From positions 370,144 through 434,143 of the forward strand of contig VZTJ01003857.1 of assembly GCA_013397795.1 (NCBI GenBank): a DNA stretch of 64,000 nucleotides, written 5' to 3'. Made by a program: the position numbers and the translations under genes. Position 1 is the first letter of the stretch. Each line of letters opens with the position of its first letter. The stretch comes from Orthonyx spaldingii (lineage: Eukaryota > Chordata > Aves > Passeriformes > Orthonychidae). The notes beneath the pieces were generated by a model, which was given only the letters and a program-made list of their open reading frames with translations, ran no database searches and was not told the DNA's origin. Below, piece after piece: positions 50,485 through 61,803 of this stretch.

Positions 50485-51577
50485 TGTTAAGATCTGGTTA
50501 TTAAAATTGTCAGAGAGATGCCTCTGCCTGAATTAAGGTGCAAATGAGACCACATGCTGAAGCTGATAGTATGGATTTTATTTAATAGGTGTGAGGTAGA
50601 GACAGAGACAAATGAATAGGAAAAGAGGGGCGAGGTGGAAGAGAAAGGAAATGACAGACAGATTAAGTAGAAAATATCACCACTGTGGATCCCGACAGCA
50701 TCTCATTGATTCTCTTCTTCTGGTCTTCTCGGTGGTGAGGGTCTCACGAAATATGGAGTTTAATGGATTAATTATGTTTGGGCCAGGTGGGAATGCCAGG
50801 TACCTCCCCTGGGGGGACAAGTTTGACACTGTCTCTTGCAACAGACTCTGGATCTGTGGCATCACTTTGCATCACATGCAGTGCTCTGCTGCAAGGCCTC
50901 AGCAATGACTCTGGGGGTATTTTGGGGGCCTTTGATGGTTTTCTGATGGTTTATGACCCCTCCTCTGCTGCCCCTCACCTGAATGTTCCATGGATGTGGC
51001 CTTCCTCGGGTGGGTGGGTTTTACAGCTGAGCCAGTCTGAGTGTCGTGGGTTTGCCCAGGAAGGTGGTTTCTTTGGCATCCAGGGGAAACTGAACATATT
51101 CAAAAAGTGATTTAACAGATTTAAAGGAGAAGAGAGAAAAGAAAGGTTGGGTTTTTTTGTGGGGTTTTTTTGTGGTGGTTTTTTTTTTTTTTCCTTTTGT
51201 TGTTGTTGTTGCTGTTTTTTTGTTTTGTTTTGTTTTTGTTTTTTTACCTTACCCTGGGTAAGGCAGGGTGGGTGTTCACTCCCTCTGTCACACCCCCAAA
51301 TCTCTCCTCCCCCCCACTGAACTGAGCCAGAACTGATTCTTTTCACCCAACCTTGTTTCCCTCTCCTTACACCTCTCTTTAGACCTGGACGACATCACCA
51401 CCTTCACCTTCGCTCAAGTTCCCCTCAGGTGGACATTTTAACTCCCAGAGCAGTTCCCCTCAGGAGGGACATTTGAACGGGGCTTCCATGGTCACAGCTT
51501 CTTTGTAGAATTTTGCCATAATGGCAAAGACCTTTTCTAAACAATGTTTAAGGCATTAAGCTTTTCAGTCTCTCACA
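50485..51577 (-). mobile_element. LTR-like insertion (about 1.09 kb) inside a CR1 copy
   Basis: On the + strand it begins TGTTAAGATCTGG and ends GTCTCTCACA. It is flanked by a 5-bp duplication CCAAG (50480-50484 and 51578-51582; the shared string can be read as up to CACCAAG). TG...CA ends with a 5-bp duplication suggest an ERVL-type solo LTR. Minus orientation is inferred because AATAAA occurs on that strand at 50577-50582, about 92 nt before the end, whereas I see none near the other end on the + strand. A direct repeat (gttcccctcagg at 51418 and 51452) lies near the inferred 5' end, as U3 enhancer repeats often do. A T-rich stretch sits at 51147-51246. No retroviral coding motif is recognisable. 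Confidence 0.7.
51147..51246 (+). repeat. T-rich low-complexity tract within the LTR-like insertion
   Basis: Long T runs with interspersed G, including a short (TTG)n run ending gttgttgttgttgctg. Length is likely variable and error-prone in assembly. Confidence 0.85.
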
Positions 51578-51732
51578 CCAAGCCTGAGTTCAGGAAGCAT
51601 TTGGATAATTCCCTCAGGCGCAAGTTGTGACTCTTGGGGATGTCCTGCTCAGGGCCAGGAGCTGGACTTTGATAAGTCCTTGTGAGCTCCTTCCAGCTCG
51701 GGTTAACTCAATTTTGATTCTATTCTGTCATT
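51578..51732 (+). mobile_element. CR1 fragment, right half (interrupted by LTR-like insertion)
   Basis: It continues the copy that stops at 50484: cctgagttcaggaagcattt, gataattccctcaggcgc, gggccaggagctggactttg, tccttgtgagctccttccag and a terminal attctattctgtca. Orientation and order match the left half, so the two belong to a single older CR1 insertion. Confidence 0.88.
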
Positions 51733-54700
51733 AAGGGACTTTCAGTTCTTGGCACAAGACCTCAGTGAGTCTGAATAAAAATGAAATGACTGTGGGGTCC
51801 TCAGCCCCAACTCTTCAGGTGTATTAATGCTCTTCTCCTCTACCAGATTTGTCAGGTTTAGCCACCATCATCTCTGAGGCAGCCACGGTGGTGAAATCCA
51901 AAATGCTGCAACATTTCAGGTCCTCTGGAAAACCAGATTTGGTGCAGAATCCCATCATCTTTTGAAACATCCTATCTCCAAAGGGTGTTATGGGGTCCGG
52001 TGTTTCCACTGAGTGCCTGCTGCTTCTCAGATTGAATTTGAAGTGTTAGATTTTACTGTAAATCACCAAACAACTGAAGACCTGCAGTGAGAGAGGTTCT
52101 CTGACTGAGGCACTCAGGCTGCAATTGTACCAAAACAAACGTACAGAATAGTGTGGAGTTGGATATAAAAGCATATTGTGAAGTCTGGGATTTTTTCTCC
52201 TTATCTTTTAGAATTAGAGGGTGTTTTCATTGTAAAAAATGAGGGAGTATCTTTTCATCTCTACAGTCTTTGCTCTCATTACAAGGTTAGCTTGACTTAG
52301 TGTTCACAGTGCTGAAATTCTTGTAATTGCATCTTACAATTTTTAAGTGCATAGCAAAGTGGGGTTTCTGTCTTCAACAAGTACATTTGAGTTGGTGAAA
52401 TATGAAACAAATAGCAGTTATAAATCTGCATATATATGCTATTATAAATCTTATACTTGTATAATTCACATTTTCATACTGCAGTCACAAAAGATAAAAA
52501 AAATTACATAGATGGAAGATATTTTGTTCACAGGAAGCTTTTCAGTCTAAAAGCCAGAGAGATATTAAAAAAAAAAAAATACTCCAATGCCTGGAAGTTG
52601 AAAGTCACCACATTCATATTAGAAATAAAACATTCATCTTAAAAGAGAAAGTATATGTTTACTGTGTGATTTATCTGGGATTGTGAAAGATTCTTCTTCA
52701 CTGGAAGACTTCCTCTGAGTTAGATGAATGTTGCATGTAGTAGGGATACTGTATTTGAAAAAAAAGCAGTCCTGGGAAGTCTTATGGCCTGTGCTACAAA
52801 GCAGACAGATTAAAAATTATGAAAATGGTCCATTTATCTGCTAAAATCCATCAGCTCATAAAATCCATTAGTTTTGAATATTACTCTAGCTTCTCCTGCC
52901 ACTGGTGGTTGTCAGCTTTGTTTGGAAACTGTCTCCAATTTCAGAGCCATGTTTTCTACATTTGTGTGACCATAAGTCCAGGTGTCTGCAAGGCAGAATC
53001 AATCTTCCTGTCTTCCAGCTCATATAAATGAAGTCTCAGACTCTGTTGTCTTGGAAACAAGGTTTAAAATATCAAGGTCCTGTTAGTTGTGCACAAAAAT
53101 TAAGGTTGTTCTCGTATGTTTAGAAGGCCTTGCCAAGAGTAGAAGTCTTCAAGTCAAGGAAATTTAATATAATATATATTTTTACACCTTTGTGTCTAAA
53201 CAAAAGGGAGACCCTATTCTATATGGGCTGCATCCCCAGGGGATCAGCTAAAACAAAGCAATGGTGCAAGGGAGAAAGGCGTGAACATGTTTGCATGCAG
53301 ATAAAAGCATCCAGATAAAAGTTAACCCCAGTTCTTCACCCTAATGAAAAATGCAGCTGTTTGGGGACGAAAATGAGAGTGTTAAATTCACCACACTTGA
53401 AAACATAAAGAGAAAATCTGAAAGATCACTTTGAATTAGATCTCGCTTGTACAAAGGGGAAATAGGAAAATGTCTTGTGCTTGTAGTATATTGCCAACAC
53501 TTGCATTCCTTGCCCTTTTGGTTTGCATCACATTTTCTCCAAGTTCAACATTTATACCCATTATACTTCAGTCTTTTAAAGACCACAGAGGTTAAGATTA
53601 TGAATGTCAGACAGTAACAGCAATACATTTTTTTTCTGGATATTTCTGCAAGAATAAATCCTTGCATAGAATTTTCAGAATATTCTTTTCTTTCTAAGAG
53701 GCAACCTCGTGTCCTTACTGGTTACAGTGTTAAGATGTAGTATTTTGAATATTACATCTTTATTGCAAGTCTGACTATGAAAGCCTTGGAAAGGACTGCA
53801 CATTACCTTTTATAATCTTATTTATAAAAGTGGAGACAGAAGAAACTAAGAGAAGTATTTTTGGGGTGTGAAAGGGTGCTGACTTTGCAATGACCAGTGA
53901 AACTGGCTCGTTGAGTGGACTTGGAGGGTGGGGAAGAGCCAGCTGGTTTATTGAAGCTCTCCACCCTGCTGTTGTTCTAAACAGCAAAGCCTAGACAGAT
54001 GAAAAGCTGAGCCCTGTGATAGGAAATACTCTTTGCTCGGGGAGTTGTAGGATTCTCTTTGTAGCATCTTCGTGTATGACAGATTTTAAGGTCACATCCT
54101 GCCCTTGGGCAGCTGAGCAGAGGGAATAAAGGGGTTAAAGGTGATTGGAAAACAAGGCCATTGGTCATTATAAAGATGGGTACCAATCCTTCTATTTTAC
54201 CTGTGACAGTAGAGCGAAGGTAAATTCATTTTTTATCTAAACTTCTCCTCCTGCCTGTCCTGTTACACACACACCTTGTGCATGCCTCTCTTCAGAGGTG
54301 CAGACCGAGTTTCATTACCACTGTCGCACTTGGTTATTTCTTCCTCCAGCGCTCAGCATCAAAACACATATTTAATTCATACTCCTCCAGTCAGACGAAG
54401 AGGGCTATGTTTTACTCTCCCCATCCTGTGCACTTCACCGTGCAGCTACAAACAGTGCTGTGCACTTGGTGTTGGAAGCCAGGCTGGAGCAGGAACATCG
54501 CCAGAAGACTCCTCTGCATTACGTTCAAGGGTTTGGACTCGTTCCTAGTGACTGAGCATCCTCCAGACAGAGCTGTAATGACAACTGGCAGTGATTAGCA
54601 CCTCTGCTAGAAAACTTGATGTTGCCTCCGAGCACGAAATGCCAGCCTGGATGATTTCTTCTGTAGTGCTTTGGCCTTCTAGGCTGTCACTGGGGGTGAT

Positions 54701-55759
54701 GGGTGTCCAGGAAGGTGAGGATTTCTCGGCGCAGTTACTGTGTTTTCTTTTCCTATTGCTCATGTGTGGTACCTACAGAAGTTACTCATGGCCAGGCTGT
54801 TGTACCAGATGCTATTCAATCATAAAATGAAATATAATCTTCTTTCTAAAGACTCCATTTTTTTGCACCATCTATATTAAATGTGGTACTAAATAATGAT
54901 TTTATTTAGACGTTCTGTGTATACATAAGGACATTTTTTTCTCGGAATTTTTTTGCTAGAAGGTGAAAAAACCTAAATTAAGAGATCCATCAGTTGTTGT
55001 TTTTTTCTCCTCCTTCCAACATTTTAAACAATCTGAAGTCTGAAAATACATAACTCAGTTTAATCAATCTTCCAGGAAATCCTCACATCATTCATAGCAC
55101 CAGCAGTGGAAGCAACATGGTTTCAGTTGGGGGGATGAGTCAAATTCCAAAGCTCTGTATATGAACAGAACCATGTGAACTAACAAGATTACACAGATTA
55201 TCAATTTCACGTTTGTTTCAAAACCAGTTGACATCATTTACAATTTCGTTCAATGGGAAATCTCTTAAATAAGAGATTTGATAAATTTTTCTTCCAGGAT
55301 GTTGGTTGCTTTTTCCCAGGTATTTACTTTCTCTTTTGAAGATTACATGTATCTTCCAGTAACATAATAGTATTAGTGTCCGTTTATATATGAAATAACA
55401 TTATTTTGAAATACTGCGTTCTGGTTGTTAGTGTTTCCAAAGGATATTTGTTCCTGAAACTGCATTCATCATGTTAACAGAGTTAAGAGAAATTGCAGCA
55501 CGAAAAGTTGTGGCAAGGTAATGACAAATGCCATTTGTAAAGAAAACTAGGGTTGAAACAATTTAATTTTTAAGACAATTCAATTTCAGTTCCTTGTCTG
55601 CTGGGGCAGACAAGTTCATTTCAAAGGAAAGCAGAACAGCATCTCCTGGGCAGGTAGTCAATGCACTAAGAGCTCAGTGTGCATAGGACTTTGTCTGTGC
55701 CCTTTTTAAGCTCCTCATCTCCTCTCTGTGGCTTTCCCTCCCCGTGTCTCTCTCTCCAG

Positions 55760-55873
55760 ACCCCCGAAGAACTCGAGGACGACTCAGACTTCGAGCAGGA
55801 GGATTATGACGTGCGCAGCCGGACGAGCGTCCAGACCGAGGATGACCAGCTCATTGCTGGCCAGAGTGCAAGG
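55760..55873 (+). CDS. CTNNA2: CTNNA2 exon E: acidic phospho-linker, alpha-E equivalent 634-670
   Basis: A 114-nt phase 0/0 exon of 38 codons, from TPEELEDDSDFEQEDYDV through RSRTSVQTEDDQLIAGQSAR. The acceptor is tctctctccag and the donor is gtgagt. It encodes the linker between the M region and the actin-binding domain. The serine in DDSDFE matches the CK2 site S641 of alpha-E-catenin. The serines and threonine in RSRTSVQT match its CK1-type sites S652, S655 and T658. All four are retained. Compared with CTNNA1 the acidic run has one extra residue (ELEDDSD versus ELDDSD), a CTNNA2 feature. The last residue, Arg, is the R of the RAIM motif, so the exon boundary falls inside that motif. The open frame extends into the intron but is not conserved there. 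Confidence 0.97.
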
Positions 55874-58800
55874 GTGAGTGCAAACCCCACACGCCTCCAG
55901 TCAGTGTCCAGTAGTGACCACTAAAAGCTCTGCCTCGGAAAGCAAAGGCAGCGATTTCCAGTCCTCAGGGTGGTGTAAGAAAGGATGGGACCAGGCTGAC
56001 CGAAGTGTTGAAGGTTTTTTCATGTCAACCCTATTTAAGTAGCATTTATTGAATGATCTTGAGGCTTTTGTGGTGCCTAGTATCAGCTGCTTGCTCCAGC
56101 TAGTGCTGTAAGAGAAGGCTTTGCAGGTTTGGAATGTGCTGAAATCGTGGGAGTAGTCAGCAAATTGAAAAAAAAAAAAATCCCATCAGGGCACCATGTG
56201 CTGTATCCAGAGAAATCTTACATTAGTCATGTTTCCCAGTGTGCAAACCTGTCAAGAAGATCTGTTTAAGCTACTGAGTAGTCCCTGTAATTTAATTGTA
56301 ATTGAAGACATTTGCTACTGAGTCAATGTAATTTTACCAGGGTAATTACATCATGATAAACTCCAGTCATTGTGATTTGTGACCTCAGCTTGTGCATGGG
56401 GATTGCAAATTAAGCTGATGAGTGCTTCAGGGGTCACAGGTGCTGGGGAAGTGAAGTCTGTTAACACTCAGGAATATTCCTGTTAACACTCAGGATTATG
56501 CCACCCTCTGATGAATGTTTACCTTTTACTGAATAGGCTTCTCAGCTCAGATTATTAAAAAAAAAAAATCAGAATAGAATTTTAGGAGAAAATGCATCAT
56601 GAAAATATATTTGATTGGAAAGCAAGTTTTTTTTTAAAGAAAAGCCTTTTAACATTTTCCAGCAGAGAACCAGTGGGGAACTGGGAATTATCTGAATGAT
56701 TTTCGTGGCTGTTTCACACAAGTCTGGTTTCTTCTGATGTGTTAGGAGTGAAGCAATGGACTAAATGAGAAGCATCCTCCCCACACACTCAAACACCAAC
56801 AAAAGCTGGTAACTGGAATGGGGTTTTCTTACCTTGGAGTTTGGAAGAGGATTTGTAGGGCTGAGAACCTAAAGACCAACAGGCAGAGCTGCTGTGAAAG
56901 CTCAGAGGACCAGGACAGAGGAGTTTTCAGCTGCTGTAGGTTGGGGCTTGACACAAAGGTTTTACACCCTGAAAAGAAAAAGTAGAGCTACAAAAAACTG
57001 GAAGAAGCTGACTCAGTGGTGTGGGAGAACTGCAAGACATGGATGCAGTGGAATGGGCAGAGATTTCTTTTTGTCTGAAATGAATTTCCCTGAATATTGA
57101 ATATAGATGGTAAATAAACCATACCATGTATCAGAAAACCTGGAGATTTATCATTACATCCCTAAGGCAAAAGATGGTGTCTTTGCATATCGAGGACATA
57201 ACTTACAAATTCTTTATCCTCTACGTGAAGAGAGGTGGGTTGTAGGTCCCATCCCAGAGAGCTGGGTGACCAGGAACTGACATGGAAAACTGTGCAGCTC
57301 CGAGAATTGCAGAATGGTACCTGCATGTCTTACTCTGAGAATGGTGACAGAACTGTTCGAGATGTAGCTGACTATCTTTTGTGATTTTTGTGTTTTAAAG
57401 GGCATGAAGTCCTGTCTGAGATATTCAAAGTATTGCCTACTAAAGTAATTCTCAGGTATAGCAGAAATGAGATACAGTACAGATTATTTTGTCAAATTTC
57501 ACCGCCTTTTTCATTTTTTTGGTTACATTTAGGACTGGGTAGCATGTTATCCCTTGTTGATCTGAAACCCAAGTAAAGACTGCAGTAATTTTTTTTTTTT
57601 TACTGAGAATTGAGTTCACCTGGGGATTTAGGAGTCTTAAATTCTATTACATTTATTGTGGTTATTATTACTGCTGCACTTAAAACCTTCTGCTTTGATC
57701 AGCTCCACACTGTATAAACATAATATATCATAAAGACAGTTCCTGAATAACACAGATTGCAATATAGCACAGGAAACAACAAATGATGAAAAACTAAAAG
57801 GAAAACATGCTAAGCAGAGGCTGCCCAGTCCCCAGTCTGGGGTGCTAAGCAGAACAGTATCTTATGTGAACCTTCTCAGTGGAAAAGATGCAAAATATTT
57901 TTGTTTGTGGAAGGTAATGGATGTGTTTAATATGCTTGCTCCATAAAGCTGTTAGTGTTTCAGTAGAAAGACTTGTGTTGGTCTTCAGTAGAAATAAAAC
58001 TGGAATTTATGGGCTGCATTTGCTATAGGATGTGGCTGCTTTGAAGGCACATCAGCAGCTGGAACAGAAATATTAAAACACTGTTTGCCAGTTTAAAGAG
58101 GGTTCAGGTGAAGCTGCTACTCAAAGAAACCGCAGGCAAGTCATACAAACTTCCTGAATTCCACTACTCCTATCACATTCTCTTCAGTTAGTTCATCAGT
58201 TCTAGTGTTTTATATGTGTTTTATATATTTATTTATTAGCCTGACTTACACTGCATTTTTCTGTGCACAGACTATTATGCTAACATTTGAAACTGCTGAG
58301 TTACACTGATAAGGCCTAATTAAAACTCGTGTTGAATTTTAATTTGATTAACTTGCAAATTTCTCATTTTCTGATCTACTGTTTATAACCCTTTTTAATT
58401 TCAGTTTGGGAAAAGGTCAATTACGAATTTTTAAAAGCCAAGAGCATTTTAAGAATATGTAGAAAAAGACTTCAGCTGATTGAAAGTGACATAAACAAGA
58501 AAAAAATGTAATGACACTTAAATATGTGTCACACCCCATTAAATACATAATGTGGTCTTCAGAACCCCTAGAGCCAAATAGTTGCTCAGCTTGGAAATCA
58601 TTATTCAAAGTGTCCATTTGATCTTCAAAAGTAATTATTATAATTTTTTAGGGTTTTTTTTGGAGGGAACTTTGTGCTCATTGATACTGAGGCAGATCAG
58701 CATCAACCTGTGTAGTGCCCTTTTGCATCTCTTCCAAGAGACAATTAGAACACTAAATATCATTAAAAGAGATGTTTGTTACAATTCACTTCAAATGTAT

Positions 58801-59208
58801 TGTCTTGTGTGTCATAGCTCATTTTAGTGTTGTGTTAATCTGAAATCCTCTGGTTCTGACAGAGAATGAGACTAGGGGAGACACAGCAATTCAGTCTGCC
58901 TTTTCTCATAAATGTCACTCATTTTATTCTCCCTCATAATTAAGATTTAATAGGAATTTAATCCTCCTGTGTCAACTGGTGAATAATCATGACATCATAA
59001 ATATAAATTTTATCATCTTCAAAGTGCAAGAAGAGGTAGAAACATGCTGTGAAGTTGGTTTTGCCTGTCCTGACAGAAACCAGATGCCTACGGGATGTTG
59101 CTTGGCATCTTCAACTCCCATAAAAAGAAACTCAAGTTGTTGGAACCACTGGAAAGATCCAGTTTGTAGCTTCGCTTTTTCATGCCCAACTCCTGCTTTT
59201 TCCTCCAG
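55874..59208 (+). other. CTNNA2: CTNNA2 intron E-F
   Basis: A 3,335-nt phase-0 intron with a gtgagt donor and a ttttcctccag acceptor. It contains an imperfect tandem duplication at 56458-56501 and A/T runs. No transposon family, exon or RNA gene is recognised. Confidence 0.9.
56458..56501. repeat. Two-copy ~22-bp tandem duplication
   Basis: Two adjacent 22-nt units share ctgttaacactcagga and then diverge slightly. The first continues atattc and the second ttatgc. It is a small local duplication in the intron with no evident function. Confidence 0.7.
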
Positions 59209-59390
59209 GCTATCATGGCTCAGCTTCCCCAGGAGGAGAAGGCAAAGATTGCAGAGCAGGTGGAGATATTCCACCAAGAAAAGAGCAAGCTGGATGCGGA
59301 GGTGGCCAAGTGGGATGACAGTGGCAATGACATCATTGTGCTGGCCAAGCAGATGTGCATGATTATGATGGAAATGACAGATTTCACCAG
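59209..59390 (+). CDS. CTNNA2: CTNNA2 exon F: start of actin-binding domain, alpha-E equivalent 671-731
   Basis: A 182-nt exon (60 codons plus two bases) with acceptor ttttcctccag and donor gtaagg. It encodes AIMAQLPQEEKAKIAEQ, VEIFHQEKSKLDAEVAKW and DDSGNDIIVLAKQMCMIMM up to MTDFTR, with the last Arg codon split. AIM together with the Arg ending exon E reconstitutes RAIM of helix H0. Family work implicates H0 and H1 of the actin-binding domain in the force-dependent catch bond with F-actin. HQEKSKLDAEVAKW separates it from CTNNA1 (SFQEEKSKLDAEVSKW). A 172-codon frame on the opposite strand overlaps this exon. I regard it as a shadow. Confidence 0.97.
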
Positions 59391-61697
59391 GTAAGGATGA
59401 AATAACCCCGGCTGAGGAGCTCAGATGTGCCACATCTTCCCTTTTCTGCTCCATCTGTAGCCTGTTGAGATGATTTGCTGTGGTTTTGGGGATGCGAAGC
59501 CCCACTCATCAGCTACACTGCCCTGGGTATTTGTCCAAATGGGATTAATCACATGAAGTTTTTGTGCTATTTGCAAGTCTCTTTTATTTGAGGATGATTT
59601 TGAATTTCAGCAGCAAAGTTACTCTGTGACCTTACAGACACTCCAGTGACATTTCATTTAGTACCCATCGAAATGCACGTGCCTCTCCGAACTTCCAACA
59701 TTTCAGCACAATTTGTGTCAATCAAAAATAACGGCAAAACTATTTATATCATTTGAACGCTGAACTTCCTTCCAAAAAAAATCCCAAATGAAATGAAACT
59801 GGTTTGATCTAATGCTTCGTGGGAGTCTGTCAGTAATGATTTTTTTTTTTTTGCTTTCATTTCTCTATTGATGTCTTGTTCTTCTCTAATTGCAAAGTGT
59901 CAAAAGGCCTTTCATTAATGATACAATGTAAACAGAATTATTGTCTTGAACTATAGTCATATTGTTAATCACACTAGGGAGAACAGTTCACAAGATTCTT
60001 TGAATTCCAGATCACCGTAGTAAATTAAACTTTGTTCAGTGATTATTTTTAAAGTGAGTTCAAAAGTTTAAATGGTATTTATCAAAATGTGGTTATACAA
60101 AACAGGATTAAAATCTTCCTGATTTTCTTCAGGATTAAAATCAGACATCCATTTATTCATCTCTTTGTGTTGCCCCATCCCTGGAGGTGTCCAAGGCCAT
60201 GTTGGATGGGGACAGTGGAAGGTGTCCCAGCCCATGGCAGGGGTGGGACTGGATGGAGAGGATATTTTACAGAATTCTGCATTACTTTTGTATTTGTATT
60301 GTCTTGGTGTCTCTGATCCTTCTGCCACCAAAAAATAGAGTGAAAACTGCCCACACAGTATCATTGTACCATGGAAGGAAGAAATTAAGTCCTAAAGCAA
60401 CAGCCCAGAATATGCACAGTTTCTGCAACCTCCTGGACAACCCTTGATACATTGAACATGAAATTGGTAGTTTTATAATTATATTTTCTAGCATCAAAAG
60501 AACAGAACTAATGTGACAATGAGAGAAAGCTACTGTCACATCTGAAGTAAAAAAAAAAAAAATCAAAGTGCACCTCTGTCTGCATCAGATTCAATAACAA
60601 GTTGTTTAATATATTCCATTAAAGCAGAAACAAGCCTTTCACACCTGTTTGGTTGGCTGTAACCTCAGCAGTGTTAAAATAGAATAATTTTTCAAATGCA
60701 TGGAGTTTGTGACAATCAGATCTGCTCATGTAATTAATGTGGAAACACATGAGGTTACCAAGAAGTATTGTTGCTGCAGTTTAAGTTCACCAGAAGTGGG
60801 ATACTTGTATTTTATTATCTGTTTAAGGTGGTAATGAAAGTCTGGAAAGAAGATTAAAATGGAAATACGTTTCAGCATGTTATTCTTGGCATTATAGATT
60901 AAAAAAACCCTAAAAATAATGCACTGGTGTGCTTAGAAAAAATGCCTTCTGTTTCATTAAAAAAAATTTGTTTGATCATATTATGATTTTCCACATTAAA
61001 AAAAATGGAAAATGGACTCAATTCCAGCTGAGCCTTTCTCAGGAGCAGCAGCAATTTTATTGGTATAAGCAGGGTTAAAGTTTTGAGTCTGAAGCAAACT
61101 CAGGAAAGTCTGTGGAGACTTTTTGTCTTAATACATTTTGGTAGCTTTAATGACTAAAATCAGAATTTTGTACATCATCTTAAAAATATAGTGAAAGATC
61201 AATCTTAAAGCTAATTATACATGTTTAAAATGTAAGATTTAAGTGTGTAACATAAGGATTATGCTTCACCTCTCTTTAATTTCCAACAAAAAATCTACTG
61301 AAAAAAGGTTTTCTAAAATGTGACATTCTTGCCCTAGACATGATGGGCTGAACATTTAGCACTGGCTTGGGAATCACATAATTTTGAAATAGTTGTGTAT
61401 TCCAGGAAGAACATGGGCTTAATGAGCACTTAAAAATGCATATTCTAGTAAGTACAGCTCATGTGCTTGAAGGCACCATCGGACTAAATTGCCAGTGAGG
61501 CATTTTGTAAGGGAGAGGAAATCCAGCAGACAGATTTCTTAATCAAGCTGTACTATAAAGTACTTAAAAGGCGAAATTGTAATAAATTAAGAAGACATTC
61601 GTGTTACTATTTTAAAATCGAGCACTAAACAGGGTCACTAAAACTGTTGCCTGTCATGATTTATTGAGATTGTGGGTGATTGTCTTGTGTTTCACAG
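59391..61697 (+). other. CTNNA2: CTNNA2 intron F-G
   Basis: A 2,307-nt phase-2 intron with a gtaagg donor and a gtgtttcacag acceptor. It contains one short sense-oriented CR1 3' fragment near 60.2 kb. The rest is AT-rich with nothing further recognised. Confidence 0.9.
60176..60257 (+). mobile_element. Short CR1 LINE 3' fragment
   Basis: About 80 nt of sense CR1 tail (atccctggaggtgtccaagg, acagtggaaggtgtcccag, ccatggcaggggtgggactg). It is truncated at both ends and lacks the terminal octamer repeats. Confidence 0.85.
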
Positions 61698-61803
61698 AGG
61701 GAAAGGCCCCCTGAAGAACACATCCGATGTCATTAATGCAGCCAAGAAGATTGCAGAGGCAGGATCCAGGATGGACAAATTGGCACGGGCAGTAGCTGAT
61801 CAG
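61698..61803 (+). CDS. CTNNA2: CTNNA2 exon G: actin-binding domain, alpha-E equivalent 731-766
   Basis: A 106-nt exon. Its first base completes the split Arg codon, followed by GKGPLKNTSDVINAAKKI and AEAGSRMDKLARAVADQ, ending in phase 0 at a gtagcc donor. The acceptor is gtgtttcacag. SDVINAAKK and LARAVADQ differ from CTNNA1 (SDVISAAKK, LGRTIADH) and match the neural paralogue. The segment forms a helix of the five-helix F-actin-binding bundle. The rest of the domain, including the C-terminal helices and the alternatively spliced insert known in neural alpha-catenin, must lie to the right of this window. Confidence 0.96.

Larger units (their letters stand above)
47367..55759 (+). other. CTNNA2: CTNNA2 intron D-E
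   Basis: An 8,393-nt phase-0 intron with a gtatgt donor and a tctctctccag acceptor preceded by a strong pyrimidine tract. It contains a CR1 3' fragment (48.5 kb) and a CR1 copy split by an LTR-like insertion (50.4-51.7 kb). The stretches 48.7-50.3 and 51.75-54.0 kb show nothing recognised. At about 54.0-54.8 kb there is a CpG-richer patch with overlapping open frames, discussed as a finding. Confidence 0.9.

Noticed and set aside
58987..59505. 172-codon open frame on the minus strand, the longest in the window
   Set aside because: It is antisense to CTNNA2 exon F and its flanks. Its openness reflects the composition of the real exon, and it resembles no protein family.
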